From the NCBI GenBank assembly GCA_030248215.1, contig JASANG010000837.1, forward strand, positions 1-64,000: a DNA stretch of 64,000 bases, given 5' to 3'. Position numbers and translations under genes: made by a program. Source of the DNA: Enoplolaimus lenunculus (Eukaryota > Nematoda > Enoplea > Enoplida > Thoracostomopsidae). Shown one piece after another: positions 35,971 through 48,800 of the stretch. Below the pieces are notes generated by a model. The model made no database searches. It was not told where the DNA came from and worked only from the letters and a program-made list of their open reading frames with translations. Numbering within the stretch: position 1 is the stretch's first letter; every line of letters starts with the position of its first letter.

Positions 35971-36906
35971 CAGGGGCGTAGCAGGATGTGATTTCCAGGA
36001 GAGATAACCACATCTAATAGTTTTTTGCGAACGAACGCAGCGAGCAAGATAAGCGTTTGAACACTGCAGGTTATTATACTGCCTTCTCCGCAGCGGGGAT
36101 TGCCCAGCACTTTTCGAAATTCTCATTTTCCACCCGGCGAAAATTTTGCCGTCCCCCGGAAAGGCCCCGCGGCGAATTTTCGGCCGCCCCCCCAGCAAAT
36201 TGTTTTGCTGGGGCCCCCCAGGACTTTTCTAAGCCAAAAATTTTCAATGTTAAAACATAAAGACCTGGACTTTTTTGAGGCGGACATTCGGCAAAATGTG
36301 ATTTTATATTACGCTGAGTACTCATAATTTTTTAATAGCGTTACAAATACCGGTAGTAACTAGTACAATTCAATAATGAACTGAAAAAAGCACAATTATA
36401 CAAAGACCGTTTCAGGGCATACAGCATTCGAAAGTACCTTGAAGCAACAAGTTCAACCCGCCTGAGCCTTATGATAAACTGAAGCTGTGACTAATGTATA
36501 AAATATATGTTAATCACAGTTTCAATTATAGATTATCTATATTTTATATAATTGTGCTTCTTTCAACTTCTGGTAAAGTTGTCAGTAATATTTGTTAAAA
36601 TTATTGTTATTAGCGTTTGCGGGGAATTTTTGTCATGTTGAGCGATGAGTAATCTTCAGTTGAGTTGGAAACACGATCTAGAATAAAAAATGGTCCAAAA
36701 AGTCGGCTTGCAAAATTTTAAGCCTGCCCCCAGATCATCTGGGGCCCCCAGGAAAACTGCCCCCCAGCAAAATTAGCTGCCACCCAGGTAAATCCTGGCC
36801 CCCCAGGAAACGCCCCCTGGCGGAAATTTCCAAGCTGTGGAGAAGCCAGTTATACAGCCTGTAAAAGTGCCTTCTTTGAGTTTGTCCAGCCTTCTATACG
36901 CCCCTA
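35971..36906. mobile_element. hAT-like non-autonomous element, 936 bp
   Basis: It begins CAGGGGCGTAGCAGGATG and ends TATACGCCCCTA. The flanks CCGGCATA (35963-35970) and CCGGCCTA (36907-36914) match at seven of eight positions. Inside are repeated C-rich blocks such as GCCCCCCAGG and CCCAGCAAA. No transposase frame was recognised. Confidence 0.8.
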
Positions 36907-37083
36907 CCGGCCTACGCCTCAAATAAGAATCAAAACCATGATTTCGCATAAAGATTAGTACTAAAATGGCGTTCGGTTTCTCGCTGACAACAGCAATAAA
37001 GATAAAGCAAAAGCAATAGATTATTGTAAGGTTGAGCGGCCTTATGGGCAATGTATGTAAGCGTTATGTTAGAGTTGAAACAA

Positions 37084-37158
37084 TTGACCACGACTGGATT
37101 CGAACCAGCGACCGCAGGCTAACCCGGTTAACGCTCTCACCAGCTGAGCTATCACGGC
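37084..37158 (-). tRNA. tRNA-like sequence, probably a pseudogene or SINE head
   Basis: The minus strand has a good D-arm/A box (TAGCTCAGCTGGTGAGAGC) and T-arm/B box (GCTGGTTCGAATCCAGT). The acceptor stem pairs only with several G-U wobbles and the anticodon stem does not close normally, so no amino acid is assigned. No second copy was found in the window. Confidence 0.5.
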
Positions 37159-37439
37159 AATGCATCAACTACTTATGTTAGCTGTTATAAACGTTGCTTA
37201 CTAGTGTACTACGCTATGTGCTGCGTAGATACATTCGTATATGGTACCAAAGATCACATAGCTAGGCGAAAATGGTGGCATGAAGGCAATGAAGAAGCAG
37301 CTGGGTAAAAAGAAAAAGAAAGACAAGTGAGAGGAAAAAGAAAAAAAAGAAAAAAATATGCACAATGTAGGTGGCTCTGTCACTCTTAAACCTTATTTCA
37401 AACTAAAAACTAAAACACAATTTAAAACCAAAACCTTAA

Positions 37440-39181
37440 ACTACAACTTAAGGGAGCCCCTGGCTCCGCCTAGTCTCTCTTAGAACTTAAGTTGTTCTTA
37501 GGCGTTGCTACAAAGCGGAAAAATGATTGATTGATTGATTTGCCCCAGCACCATCTTCAAAGGGGTCTCGGGTTGTCGTCATCTGACGGGAGATTCAAAA
37601 GAACGGCTACTTCTTTGGGGTTTAGCCACAGATCGATGACGGTGAGATTCGTTGGGTTTTCCGGGCAATTGATGATGTGATGCACGTCGTGTGGACTGAC
37701 AGAGCACAGCGGGCATATATCATGGACGTCGCGGTCGATTCTGCATTTATAGGAGTTCAGCATAGACGAAAATCCAGAGCGGAGCTGGGACAGAATACAT
37801 CGTGTGCGTCTGGGTAATGCTGTTTCCTCAGTGTGTATTCCCGGTGGTGAACTGTCGAGGACGCGATTTGTGCAGTTCTTTCATGGGTTTCTTCAGCTCT
37901 TTTTTCCCGAATTGTCCAGCTGGGATCCAATCCTTGACTATGTGTGTAGATACTTCGATAGGGTCGGCTTCATATCCCGTGGAGTTTGCCCTGGAATCGT
38001 CAGATGGAAGTTTGGGTTCTCGTGCTGATGACAGGAGATCAGGAACTTTTTGGCCAGTAGGTTGGCGTGCGGTTTGATTGGAAGCACCTTCGTTTCACTA
38101 TGAAGGTGATCGCTCCAGATCCTCTTGAGGCAACCACTGGATATCCTCAGGGCTTCATTTTGTACCACTTGCAGGTGTTTCCAGTTCGTCTGACTGATCA
38201 GTGGAGTCCAGACAGGGGCACCGTATTCCAATACCGATCTGCCGATGGCTTTGAATGTCATGACCAGCGTCTCTTTTGCTTGACCATATGATGTGCCTGC
38301 GAGAGCTTTTAGGACGTTGTTGCGTTGGCGCGTGCGACTGGTAACGACTTTGATGTGAACAGAGAATGTGAGCTTTGTGTCAAACGTCACACAAAGGATT
38401 TTTGGACTGCATTCCAGTTTGAGTGTGTTGTTGTTTAGTTGAACATCTGGGTGCGAACAGAACTGTGCTGGGTGCGGCGTGAACAGTGTCACTGACGATT
38501 GTTCCATTGAGACGGAAAGTTGCCGATTGGTGAAGTAGTTGGTAACTTGAGGCAGGTAGTCGTTGATTGCGTCAACGGATTCCTGGATAGCTGGACCTGT
38601 TGCGGCAATAGTCACGTCGTCAGCATAAGAGATGACCGTAAAACCTTCAGGGGGCCGGGCAGCTTTGACATATAGAAGTTGAAGAGCTTAGGTGACGTAA
38701 CAGCATTTTGCAGGACGCCGGATTTAACGTTGCGGGTTTTTGATAACGTGTACCGGAAGCATACTTAGCATTTGAGCCAGCGTACTGTGCCCTTCGGTAA
38801 TTTTGAAGTAGCGAGGTCAGCAAGCAGCTTTTCATGGGATACAGTAAAAAGGCCTTGCTTAGATCAAGGCAAACGACTATAGACTGAACGGCTTGGCGGC
38901 TTATGTTGATTAAACCCAGTTGAAATTTGTGTGGACAGGTCTTGCAGGGCTGTTATGGTTGAGTGTTTGCCCCTGAAACCATGCTGGTGTGATGCATTGG
39001 GTAAGTGTTGTTCCAACGTAGGTAAGATGCAGCGCTCCAGCAGCTCGATGACTGGGCTGAGTAATGATCCCGGACTGTACGATGTTGCTACGTCAGGGTC
39101 CTTGCCAGGCTTGGGCAAGAAATACGATATTATGGCGGCAGCGTCCGCAATGTGAAACTTACCGGGGCCCGGCGTAACCAT
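37440..39181 (-). mobile_element. 5'-truncated LINE (jockey/CR1-like reverse transcriptase)
   Basis: The minus strand encodes, in order, ISYFLPKPGKDPDVATSY and HQHGFRGKHSTITALQDLST (39181-38864), KAFFTVSHEKLLADLA (about 38840), YADDVTIAATGPAIQ (the catalytic box near 38610), and a C-terminal region ending CPLCSVSPHDVHHIINCPEN (37763-37557). An in-frame stop after GTVRWLKC and a one-base slip just before GFTVISYADD break it. The endonuclease region is absent, so insertion was truncated. A short (AATC)n tail lies at about 37522-37541, followed by sequence containing an AACTTAAG-type inverted repeat. Confidence 0.88.
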
Positions 39182-39315
39182 TGAATAGAGTTGTATATCT
39201 ATTTGGCTGTGTTTGCGAGAAACGACATAGCTAGGCTATGCCAGCACCCAATATGGGTGATTAAGTATTGTTGTTGTTGTGTATTGTTGTTGTTGTTGTT
39301 GAAGGGTAGTTACTG

Positions 39316-39900
39316 TCAGTCAAGGTAGGAACCGGGACATCAGACCTTTTTACTAAGCAGCTGGAAAAGCGGTCTAGAGCGGGGATCGAACTCTCACCCT
39401 ACGGATTCTTAAAGCGAGAACTCTACCACTGCGCCACGTAGCCCGCCTCTCCAACTGCATGCTTCGTCGATATATGTGTCGACTGTACAACACAATATGC
39501 ATTGCATTTACTGCATATGCACTAGGACAAGCATGTCTCACATGCTTACATGCCCTTTTTTCAACAAGGTCGTCCCTTGACCGTCCATCCTATTTTCGAC
39601 TGGATACCGTGTTCATAGCGCGGCAGTTTGCCATTGCGTCCACGGAGTAGCCCCCATGTCAGTCAAGGTAGGAACCGGGACATCAGACCTTTTTACTAAG
39701 CAGCTGGAAAAGCGGTCTAGAGCGGGGATCGAACTCTCACCCTACGGATTCTTAAAGCGAGAACTCTACCACTGCGCCACGTAGCCCGCCTCTTCAACTG
39801 CATGCTTCGTCGACTATATGTGTCGACTGTACAACACAATGTGCATTGCATTTACTGCATATGCACTAGGACAAGCATGTCTCACATGCTTACAGTTACT
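39316..39900 (-). repeat. SINE-1 dimer, minus orientation
   Basis: Two copies lie 342 bases apart; 39316-39455 and 39658-39797 are nearly identical. Each has a tRNA-like head (complement of GGGCTACGTGGCGCAGTGGT) and the body with GGTATCCAGTCGAAAATAGG. Between heads the body includes ATGCACTAGGACAAGCATGT. The pair at 42.0-42.5 kb is the same arrangement on the opposite strand. Confidence 0.82.
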
Positions 39901-41201
39901 GTACGAGGATGGGTGGCTCTGGACCTAAGTTGCGCACTGCGGACACTCAATTGTGGGTCACACACGAAGTTTTAACATTAGTGCAAATTAGTTAAATGGG
40001 GGCTATTGGCCCACTTCTTACGCAATCAGTATCTGTTTTAGATTAACTTATAAAACAAATTCGTACATATGAATTAATTCCTGGCGTGTATTTAATATGA
40101 ATGATTTTCTGCTGCAAAAACTTCGAAGTTGTTCTGTGACCAAGGTGTTACGCGCAATATTGGATCTGCTAGTTTTTGCTGCAAACGCTTTTACATGTGA
40201 ATATGCTGCTTAAAGATGCTAGCTAACTGATTTATGTACTTTAAATTCTATCCTTAAGGATAAGTGGTACATCCACTTGAAAGTACGGTTCTCTTAAAGG
40301 TTTTGGGCCCTGGAAATAATTATGCGCAAGTCTGCCTTTTTATTTGGCTCCGATCTTCTCTGTAGCCACTGTCATCAGCAGGATGAAAGAACAACAGTGT
40401 CCTGCTACAGTTGCAAGCAGAATCCAGCTCTTTGGTGGTCCGGATCCGCCCCTCAGTATACTGGACTGTAACGACTACCGGTTTGTATATGTTTAAAAAT
40501 TAAATTTTTACGAAACCGAAATTTTCGAAACCATATGCAGAAATTTAGTCAAAGCGTTTAGTATATACCTTATACCTATAAAGCCTAAAACACAATTCTA
40601 ACAAAAAGTCTAAACCTTAAATTTGTTCTATTGTTGTCACCCGAAAATATGATCTGCACGGATCCATATATGGTTCATTGAATCTATTACCTAGGTTCAT
40701 ATTCTCAAATGCGAATAGCACCTATCATCACTTAGTAATAGGTATTAAAGCTGACGACCATCTGCAATTGCCGATCTCAAAGTTGGTACAGAAGTAAGAA
40801 GAATAAGAATAAGAATATGTTCCCTCCAACCCGGCAAGTCAGACAAGGCGCAAAGAAAAAAACAGTAACATTGATTAAATGGCGAATCTATTAATTTTTT
40901 GACAATGGCTCGAACTAGTTCTTAAACATTGTATGCTACGAAAGAACGAACTGTCGGCAGCTACGATAGTACAGATACACTTTCAGGAAACGCCTTCCCT
41001 TCCCAGTTTTTTTACATTTTTATTCCACAGCCACATGGTACAATTGAGTATTCTCCAACTTGCAAGACGCTGGGGGTCGAACGCCGGGTGGGTGAAAAGA
41101 ATGTAAAGGGGCAGAAAAACATCCACTTAGATACATCCTTACAAATGATAAACAAACAATAAACAAACAAATGATAAACAAACAAAGGCTAGTCATGCAT
41201 A

Positions 41202-41400
41202 TTAGCTAGAAAATTTCAAGCATTGGTCCAGGTTTATTTTATCTAACCGCTTTCTAAAGTTAGTGCAATTCGAAGCAGTGACTAGAGGCAAATCACATGT
41301 AGTTTCAGGCAACGAATTCCAGATACGCACAACTCTTTTGGCAAAACAATATTTACCGATATCGGACCTGCTACTGCAGACAAACAATTTCAGAGAGTGT
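41202..41400 (-). pseudogene. C-terminal scrap of a second LINE reverse transcriptase
   Basis: The minus-strand frame reads RTRGHSLKL, then SRSDIGKYCFAKRVVRIWNS and LPETTCDLP, then FRKRLDKI. This is the common C-terminal tail of L2/CR1-type reverse transcriptases (N-x-F-x-x-R-V-V-x-x-WN-SLP). A TTTATCATTTGTTTG-type simple tail follows at about 41140-41190. Only this end of the element remains. Confidence 0.72.
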
Positions 41401-41711
41401 CCACGAGTTCGCCGAAATCAAACGCAAGCAATGTGCTGAATTTCGAACCTCACCATGTGCGTGTTCCAAAGTTACAGGACCTATCAATAACTGGTGATAG
41501 GTGCTATACACATTTGAGAATACGGGCTCTTTAGCAATTACGTGAGCTCATCAGTTGCTCTAAATACCATAGCTAACAGGTGTGCACAGCCATTTTTAAC
41601 AAATTTGGTGATATCGAGAATCTGAAAATATACGCAAATAGAAAACTTTGTGTTAAAGTTTGTAGTTTAACAGTGTAAAAATAAGGACAATGCCATGTTG
41701 CCATGCTATTA

Positions 41712-41805
41712 CGAGTTGTACAGTGTAAGAACTGCACTGTCGGGACGAACCCTTTCCCCGAGCAGCGCGGCGCTACCCATTACACCATGCGGCCGATATA
41801 ATTTT
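41712..41805 (-). repeat. tRNA-like sequence, possible SINE head
   Basis: The minus strand reads CGGCCGCATGGTGTAATGGG, an A-box-like stretch, and then GGGTTCGTCCC, a B-box-like stretch. Spacing is short and no full cloverleaf was built. Confidence 0.35.
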
Positions 41806-42039
41806 CTCTAACGTTATATGTCACGCTAATGCATGTTATGTATTACACACACTATGCACAGACATATGCTGCACCGCGTATACCAACATGCAACTATTCG
41901 GTCACCGTGTTTTGAAGTAGATGTGAAATTATGGCAGGAAACGTAAGTATGTGAGACATACTTGTCCTTGTGCATATGCAATAAATGCAGTGCACATTGT
42001 GGTGTACGGTCGACAGATATAGTCGACAAAAAAGGCAGT

Positions 42040-42530
42040 TGGAGAGCGGGCTACGTGGCGCAGTGGTAGAGTGCTCGCTTAAGGATCCATATGCTGAGAG
42101 TTCGATCACCGCTCCAGCCCGCTTTTCCAGCTGCTTGGTAGAAAGGTCTGATGTCCTTGGTTCCTACCTAGACTGACATGGGGGCTACGCCGTGAGCGCA
42201 ATGGTAAACTGCCGCGCTATGAACACGGTATCCAGTCGAAAATAGGATGGACGGTCAAGGGACGACCTTGTTGAAAATAAGGGCATGTAAGTATGTGATG
42301 TGAGACATACTTGTCCTTGTGCATATGCAATAAATGCAGTGCACATTGTGGTGTACGGTCGACAGATATAGTTGACGAAAAAGGCAGTTGCAGAGGCGGG
42401 CTACGTGGCGCAGTGGTAGAGTGCTCGCTTAAGGATCCATATTCTGAGAGTTCGATCCCCGCTCTAGCCCGCTTTTCCAGCTGCTTGGTAGAAAGGTCTG
42501 ATGTCCTTGTATCCTACCTAGACTGACAAA
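42040..42530 (+). repeat. SINE-1 dimer, plus orientation
   Basis: Heads start at about 42049 and 42397, 348 bases apart. GGGCT at the 5' end pairs with AGCCC after the B box, and GGCGCAGTGGTAGAG is an A box. The B box reads GAGTTCGATC. Bodies match those at 39.3-39.9 kb and 23.4 kb. Confidence 0.82.
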
Positions 42531-42894
42531 CGTCACTAGCTCAAATAATAACCGAAACGATGAAAGCACTATGTACTTTGTGTTGTACGGCTATCAGTTT
42601 TGTCTAATACGTTTTTCTGTCTGAACCGACAATTACTAAACATGCATGCGGCTGACCTTACTTAATAAAAATTACGCCATTTTAAAGGCGTATTTGACAG
42701 GGCTAACGGCGTGATATCAAAGCATAATACCGTATCCAGTTTTAGGCGTTTACGTACATGCTTATCTATTGCACAATTCTGGCCGGTTTATTTATCCATA
42801 TGCATACATCTTGGTGATGTGATTTGCATCAAACCAATGTCAATCTAGAACGCAACTGTTGTCCATTCATATGTAACGACTTAAGGTTTACAAA

Positions 42895-45800
42895 ATGTCT
42901 GTGGTGTCCAGTGCGGCTGACGACGCTACGTTCAATCATGTTGGCCAAGGCGCCGTAGTGAATGGTGCACCACTAAATTTCGTAAACGCTCAGATCAGTG
43001 AGCAGCAACTTGGCGTAGGGACAGCATCTAGGGATTTTTCCAATGGTGCCGTTTCAATTTCCGCGCCTAGTTCGCAAACACAGAGCAGCGATTTGGATGA
43101 ATCGTAAGATATGACGATTAATGACTTAGAGTATATAATATATTTTACCATTTGTATAACGATATTTAGCCAATGTTAAGGGACATAAAAGATAAGACAT
43201 CGCTTTTTTATAATCAGATTTTGCAATTTTTAACAGTGGATGTGCCACTAACCCTGATACAGCTAATAGGGACATATGTATTTTTGTTAATATTAAAGGC
43301 AGCGTTCATTGAGTCATGGTGAAAAGCAATTCGAGTGCAAGTGGTGCCAAAAAACATTTCCGTACATGTCCGTATTAATGGTAAGAATAAGAATACTGTA
43401 TAAATGATCATTTGGCTTCTTTAAAATATGTTACGCGCCAATTTATTTGTCGTTTTGGAGGTTTGTAATAATTTATTCAGATTCACTGCATCCAAAAACT
43501 CGTTATAGTGAAATAATCTAAAAAGTTCTAGTTTAGCTTAACCAATTATGCAAATTATCCGGTTGTTAATAAACTACTTAAAATTTTGAAACCGCAATGC
43601 GACGCTGACACAACAGAATTAATAAGCTTTCGGATAAAAAAGTTTCTCAAAATCCGTTCAGCGGGTCCTGAGATTCTCGACAGACAACCGGACGGATGCC
43701 CACTTTTGGACCCCCGACTACAATACATACCAGTCGTATTAGAACTAATTTAATCAGTCTAGTTAAACATACCGAGCTTATAAAGCGCAAACGCATATTT
43801 TGATCCATTTACTTTAAATTTAAGCTAATTTGCAAATTAGTTATTAGCTAACTATTGATTCATCTGTTTTTGGAGTTTTATAAACAATCTTTCGTACTGA
43901 AATTAGATTGTTTGTAGCCCTAACACTTAGTGAAGTAATTTAAAAAGTTGTAATTTAGGCTTATCCAATTAAGATAATATGCAAATTTGTTATTAGCCTG
44001 CTATTCACTTATTGGTTTTGGAGGTTTGTAAACAAACTATTCATCATCGTACCCAAAAACCCTTTAGTACGTACATAAATTAGATTGCTTTTAACCCTAA
44101 TAATCAGTGAAATAATTAAAAAAATTCTAATTTAGGTTTTACCAATTAAGCGAACCGTCGGACGGACAAACAGATGGATACCCACCTTTTGACAACCGAG
44201 TAGTACAGAACCTAAAACGCTTCCCTTCGCTGAATAAATAAACTGCGTTAAAAGCTATCAGTTACTTACAAAAGAAAAACGTATTATCACTGAAATATGC
44301 ATCCCAAACCTTTGTTACCCGTTGTATTGATTTTTCAAGCCCTATTTTTGTGATATAGCGATTAGCGATGTATGCAACTACTATTATACGTGCCTACCAT
44401 GCGGTGTTGTTAATATATGTTTATATGTCATTTTCTTTTATATGTTTGTTGGCCAATCCGGGCTTATGCGAGATAGCGATTGTAAGGTATATTCGAATAC
44501 CAGTTATGTAGAACTAATTCGTTGTCGGTAGTGCTTCTCATCGTATAGTATTCGCATATAATCCAGTTTCGCTTACACCCTGCTATAGTGGTAGTGACCT
44601 ACTCGGTTGGTGCGTTTTAATTGAATCAGTTGAAGAACAAATATTGTATTATGACTCGATGTATCGTGTCGGCGATACTTGTAATACTAGACCTGTTTTT
44701 AGGCACATGAACGTAAACATACAGGTGAAAAGCCGTTCGTGTGCGATTTATGCGGAAAAGGGTTTGCACAGAAGGCAGCACTCACCGTTCACGAAAGGCG
44801 TCATACTGGCGATAAACCGTTTGTTTGTGGTTACTGCGGTAAACCTTTTGTATCTCAAGGCAACATGAAAATACACGAGAGACAACACACCGGCTACAAA
44901 CCGTACAGCTGTAATGAATGTGGTAAGCTTGTGAAGAAAAATTGTATTTCGTTAATTGACAAAGATTGCAAACTTCAGTTTAACACAAAAACAGTGTTTG
45001 TACTGTATATGTAATGTTTGAGTATGTAGTTCAATAGTTGAAAGCAAATTCACTTAAGCCCAGTTCACACGTGCAGGTTTTTTGCAGCAAAAACCTGCAT
45101 GTGCCACTTTTTTGCAAAACGCTTGAATCTCTTGCACCCGCATTTTGATTGGTTGGTCGAATACTGTGTTGTTGTGCCCTTCTGGAATTAATTCAGACTA
45201 ATTTCGAATTTATTCAAGAAGCTTGAATTAATTCAAATATCTAACTTGTTTGATATTTAGCAGTCTACAGCAATGGTGACGCGATTGGTTTTGCATTTAT
45301 AAGCACTAAATAGAACTTGTATCTCTATGAAAGCGTTTTCAAGTCATAAAAGTTAGGGCAAAATCTTCTTTACGCTTGAACGGTTCTTGCAGTTGAAACT
45401 TTCAGCTGCAAGTTCTGTTGGAAAATTGATTCGAAGACTTGCATTTCCAATTATTCATGATTAATATAGGCGAAGAAATGATTCATAGGTATAAATATCG
45501 TTGCAAGTAGAATTAATTCATCATTATTGGTGAACTGATAATTCATAGCTTCTGTTTGATATTTATTGCAGTTGTCTGCAAATTATTCATATAATTTTAT
45601 GTCAAGATTCAGAAGGAAAGTGGTGTACCTTTGCAAATACTTGCAGCTGCAAGTATTTTGTGCAGGTTGCACTTGCGAGTTTCCGCTGCAAAAACTTGCA
45701 CGTGTGAATAGGGCTTTAACGTTGGCGTTTAAATCACTAAATAAACATGTTTGTGTAATAACCAGGATAAATGTATGCACATTTGAAAAGAACAATGATT

Positions 45801-48800
45801 CGTTTCGAAAACGCATGGGATAATGTTTATATTGTACTGTCAAACAGTTCACGTACAATTTAGTAGTGAACGCAACTAAAGGTGGAAGTGTAATTGTGTT
45901 GTCATGTAACAATAATTTTGTGTATAAGCTATCAAACAACAAGTGTATATTTAAACTACTGTGCTAGCTGCCGGAAAAATGGTTTTTGCAAAACATTTTT
46001 GCGATGATTTCTTTCAGGGAAGCATTTTGCGACTAATGGAGCACTGAAAACTCATGAAATTAGTCATTATGATGTAAAACAGTTCAGTTGCGATCTCTGT
46101 GGGCGCACTTTTGCCCATCGAACTAGTCTGTACACTCATAAGAAGAAGCATGAACTTGGTATGTTGCACATGTTACTGAACCATTCACAAGTATAGTTAA
46201 TAAAATGTTTGAAGGTTTTGCTGTTTACGTTTTTGCCTTTTCAGCGTTTTATGTCGTCCGAGATTGTGTTACGCAATAAATCTTGTCTGAAATGTAGCTG
46301 GATTGTCGCCATAAAATTGTAGTGATCATTTAGGTACACAAGGTACGCTGTGAGTTAACATCAACTTTCGAGGGTTACCAGAGCTTTGCATTCAACTTTT
46401 CTAGGTTCAGTAGTAAACAGGTGGTTGTTATGCATCAGCGCAAATACCTTGGTTTTATAGGCATTTTGTCTCCAAGTGGTGATGTAACAACTCCGCCTGG
46501 TCGAGATTTTTCATCGCCACAGCCAGTCTCGGTACCATCTCGGCCGGTAGCCAGATGTCAGAATCAGGAACTTCAACAAACTTCTCCAGAGAACTCACAA
46601 CAAACATTACCACCACCCGCACAACAGCAGCAATTGTTACAGCTGACACAACTGCAGCAACAGCAACAATCACAACAACAACAGCAGCAACAACAACAAC
46701 TACAACAACAACAAGAACAACAATCGCAGCAGCAGCAACAACAACAACTACAACAACAACAACAATTATTACAACAGACACAACAACAGCAGCTGCAGCA
46801 ACAACAACAACTACAACAACAACTACAACAACAACAACAGCAACAAATACTTTCGCGAGTTATGCAGCAGCCTAGTCATTTACCACAATTGGAATCATAT
46901 TTGCAACCACAAAATGCAAACCAAGTGAAAAATGTTTTGGTTTCAAACGTTGCTGCGATGACTCAATTATCGTTTCCGCAGCAGGCCCACACAGCGCCAA
47001 GTCTACCGGGTACATCTACTTCAACTGCTGTTATTGGATTGCCTATTGTGCCAACAGCACCATTACATCTGTCTGTGCCAATACCACCACCACAACAACA
47101 ACAACAACATGCTGTTCACGCATTGAATCAGCCTGCTTTAGGACAACAGCAACATTTTCAACTGCAGCTGCAGCAACAGCAACTACAACAAGAAACACAA
47201 TTGCAACAAACACAACAACGGTTACAACAAACACAACAGCAGCTTGAACAAGCACAGATTCAATTACGACAAACGCAGCAGCAGCAACAACATCATCAAC
47301 AACAACAACAGCAGCAGCAAGTACAATTGTCAACACAACCAAACTTACCATTCAACAATAACATTGCAGTTAGAGTTTGCGAAATCTCCTCTGGTCCACT
47401 TTCCTGTGTAACGCAGACGACACATAATACTGTTAAATCAATACATGTCGATGTTGGCAGCAATAATAACAATATTAATGTAAGTAACATTAATAACGAT
47501 AATAAAATCGTTGATTCTGTTTGTAATCTCAAATCAAGCGAAGCAGTGGCCGGCTCTGCCCCAGCAAGTACTGAGAAACCTTCAGGTAACACATATCCAG
47601 CGGATTTGGAACAAGGCACCTCTTCTGCAGATCTCAGATGCTTACAGCTGCCAACTGGGAAACGCTGGGAATGCCAGTATTGTGGCAAACGCTTTGCTTT
47701 TAAACATCCTTTGCAGGTAATGCTTTAAAACTATGCCTATAGTGTATGTATGCCTTATGTCGCATAGAATTTGTGATAATTTGAAATAAATGAATAATTT
47801 TAACTTATTTACAGTTGGTTTTTGATTGCTACGATCAACTGGTGTCTATTAGCTTGCTTATACTTCACAAGTTTCGTGTTTACGATTCCTCTGCTAAAAT
47901 TGGGCGTGTTTAGTTTTTCTGAATGACGTTCGAATTTTTCCTGGGATTTGCGTCTTGCTGTCTACGCTCTGTAAACGGATTTGGTTCGTGTTGTTTTTCA
48001 GACTCATTTGCGTATTCATACGGGTGAGCGTCCGTTCAAATGTTCGTATTGTCCAAAAGCGTTCGCTCAACAAACATCACTCATTATGCATCATCGATCA
48101 CATACCGGGGAACGCCGGTATGGTTGTGACATATGTGGCAGACGATTCATACAACCGGCAGCTCTGAAGGCTCATGTACGAACTCATACAGGTAAGCACA
48201 GCACATGATACTTGATGGGGGCCCGGTAAATCTAGCAAAAAACTCAGCATTTGTTTCTAATTTTGATGCTGCAATCACCAGGTTTGAAAGCTCACTATGC
48301 ACTCATACAGGTTAAGCTCGTGATATGCGGCGAGACTAATAAAGCCGCACAAGTGTCATTGTGTCAAGCGGACACCTCTGCTGTATTTATATTACCCAGA
48401 TTTGGAGCATTGAGGGTTCATTGTGGCAATAGGTTTGGTGTTAATTAATTCTAGTGCTTACTTTTGCCCAGGTTTTCCGCATTTTAGGCGAAAAACCTTT
48501 TATCTGCAAGTACTGCAACAAAACATTTGCGCACGCGACAAGTTTACGCACGCATCATGCCTTTCACGAACGGGCAATTGAACAGGTGCGTTTCATAGGT
48601 TTTTTTGTTATTAAGATGCTACACAATTTTCAAACCAATGACACTTAGAACAGTGGGATATACCGTTTTGACTGCATTAGCGGTTAATGGATTACGCAAC
48701 CTTTAAACAATTTTAGCGCCATTGTGATTTTAATTGAAGATCAGTGTATTTGTATACATTATATGATGTGAAATTAAGACGTAATTTGATAAACAATTTG

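Larger units (their letters stand above)
35665..42894. other. Gene-poor interval between HSPBP1 and the zinc-finger gene
   Basis: The divergent gene starts are about 7.2 kb apart. The interval contains a hAT-like element (35971), a tRNA-like sequence (37084), a truncated LINE with its tail (37440-39181), SINE-1 dimers (39316 and 42040), a second LINE scrap (41202) and decayed dispersed repeats. Positions 39900-40900 are otherwise AT-rich with only old repeat words. Confidence 0.6.

Noticed and set aside
37084-37158. Functional tRNA gene
   Set aside because: A and B boxes are good, but the anticodon stem does not close and the acceptor stem relies on wobbles; kept only as tRNA-like.
46421-46460. 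In-frame extension of exon 5 upstream, starting [11 protein letters not shown]
   Set aside because: The acceptor TTTTATAG at 46460 is better and is the one that joins exon 4 in phase; the upstream reading is intron sequence or an alternative start at most.
46455-47351. Minus-strand frames rich in valine and plus-strand frames rich in threonine over the Q-rich exon
   Set aside because: CAA/CAG repeats are open in other frames; only the glutamine frame joins neighbouring finger exons in phase.
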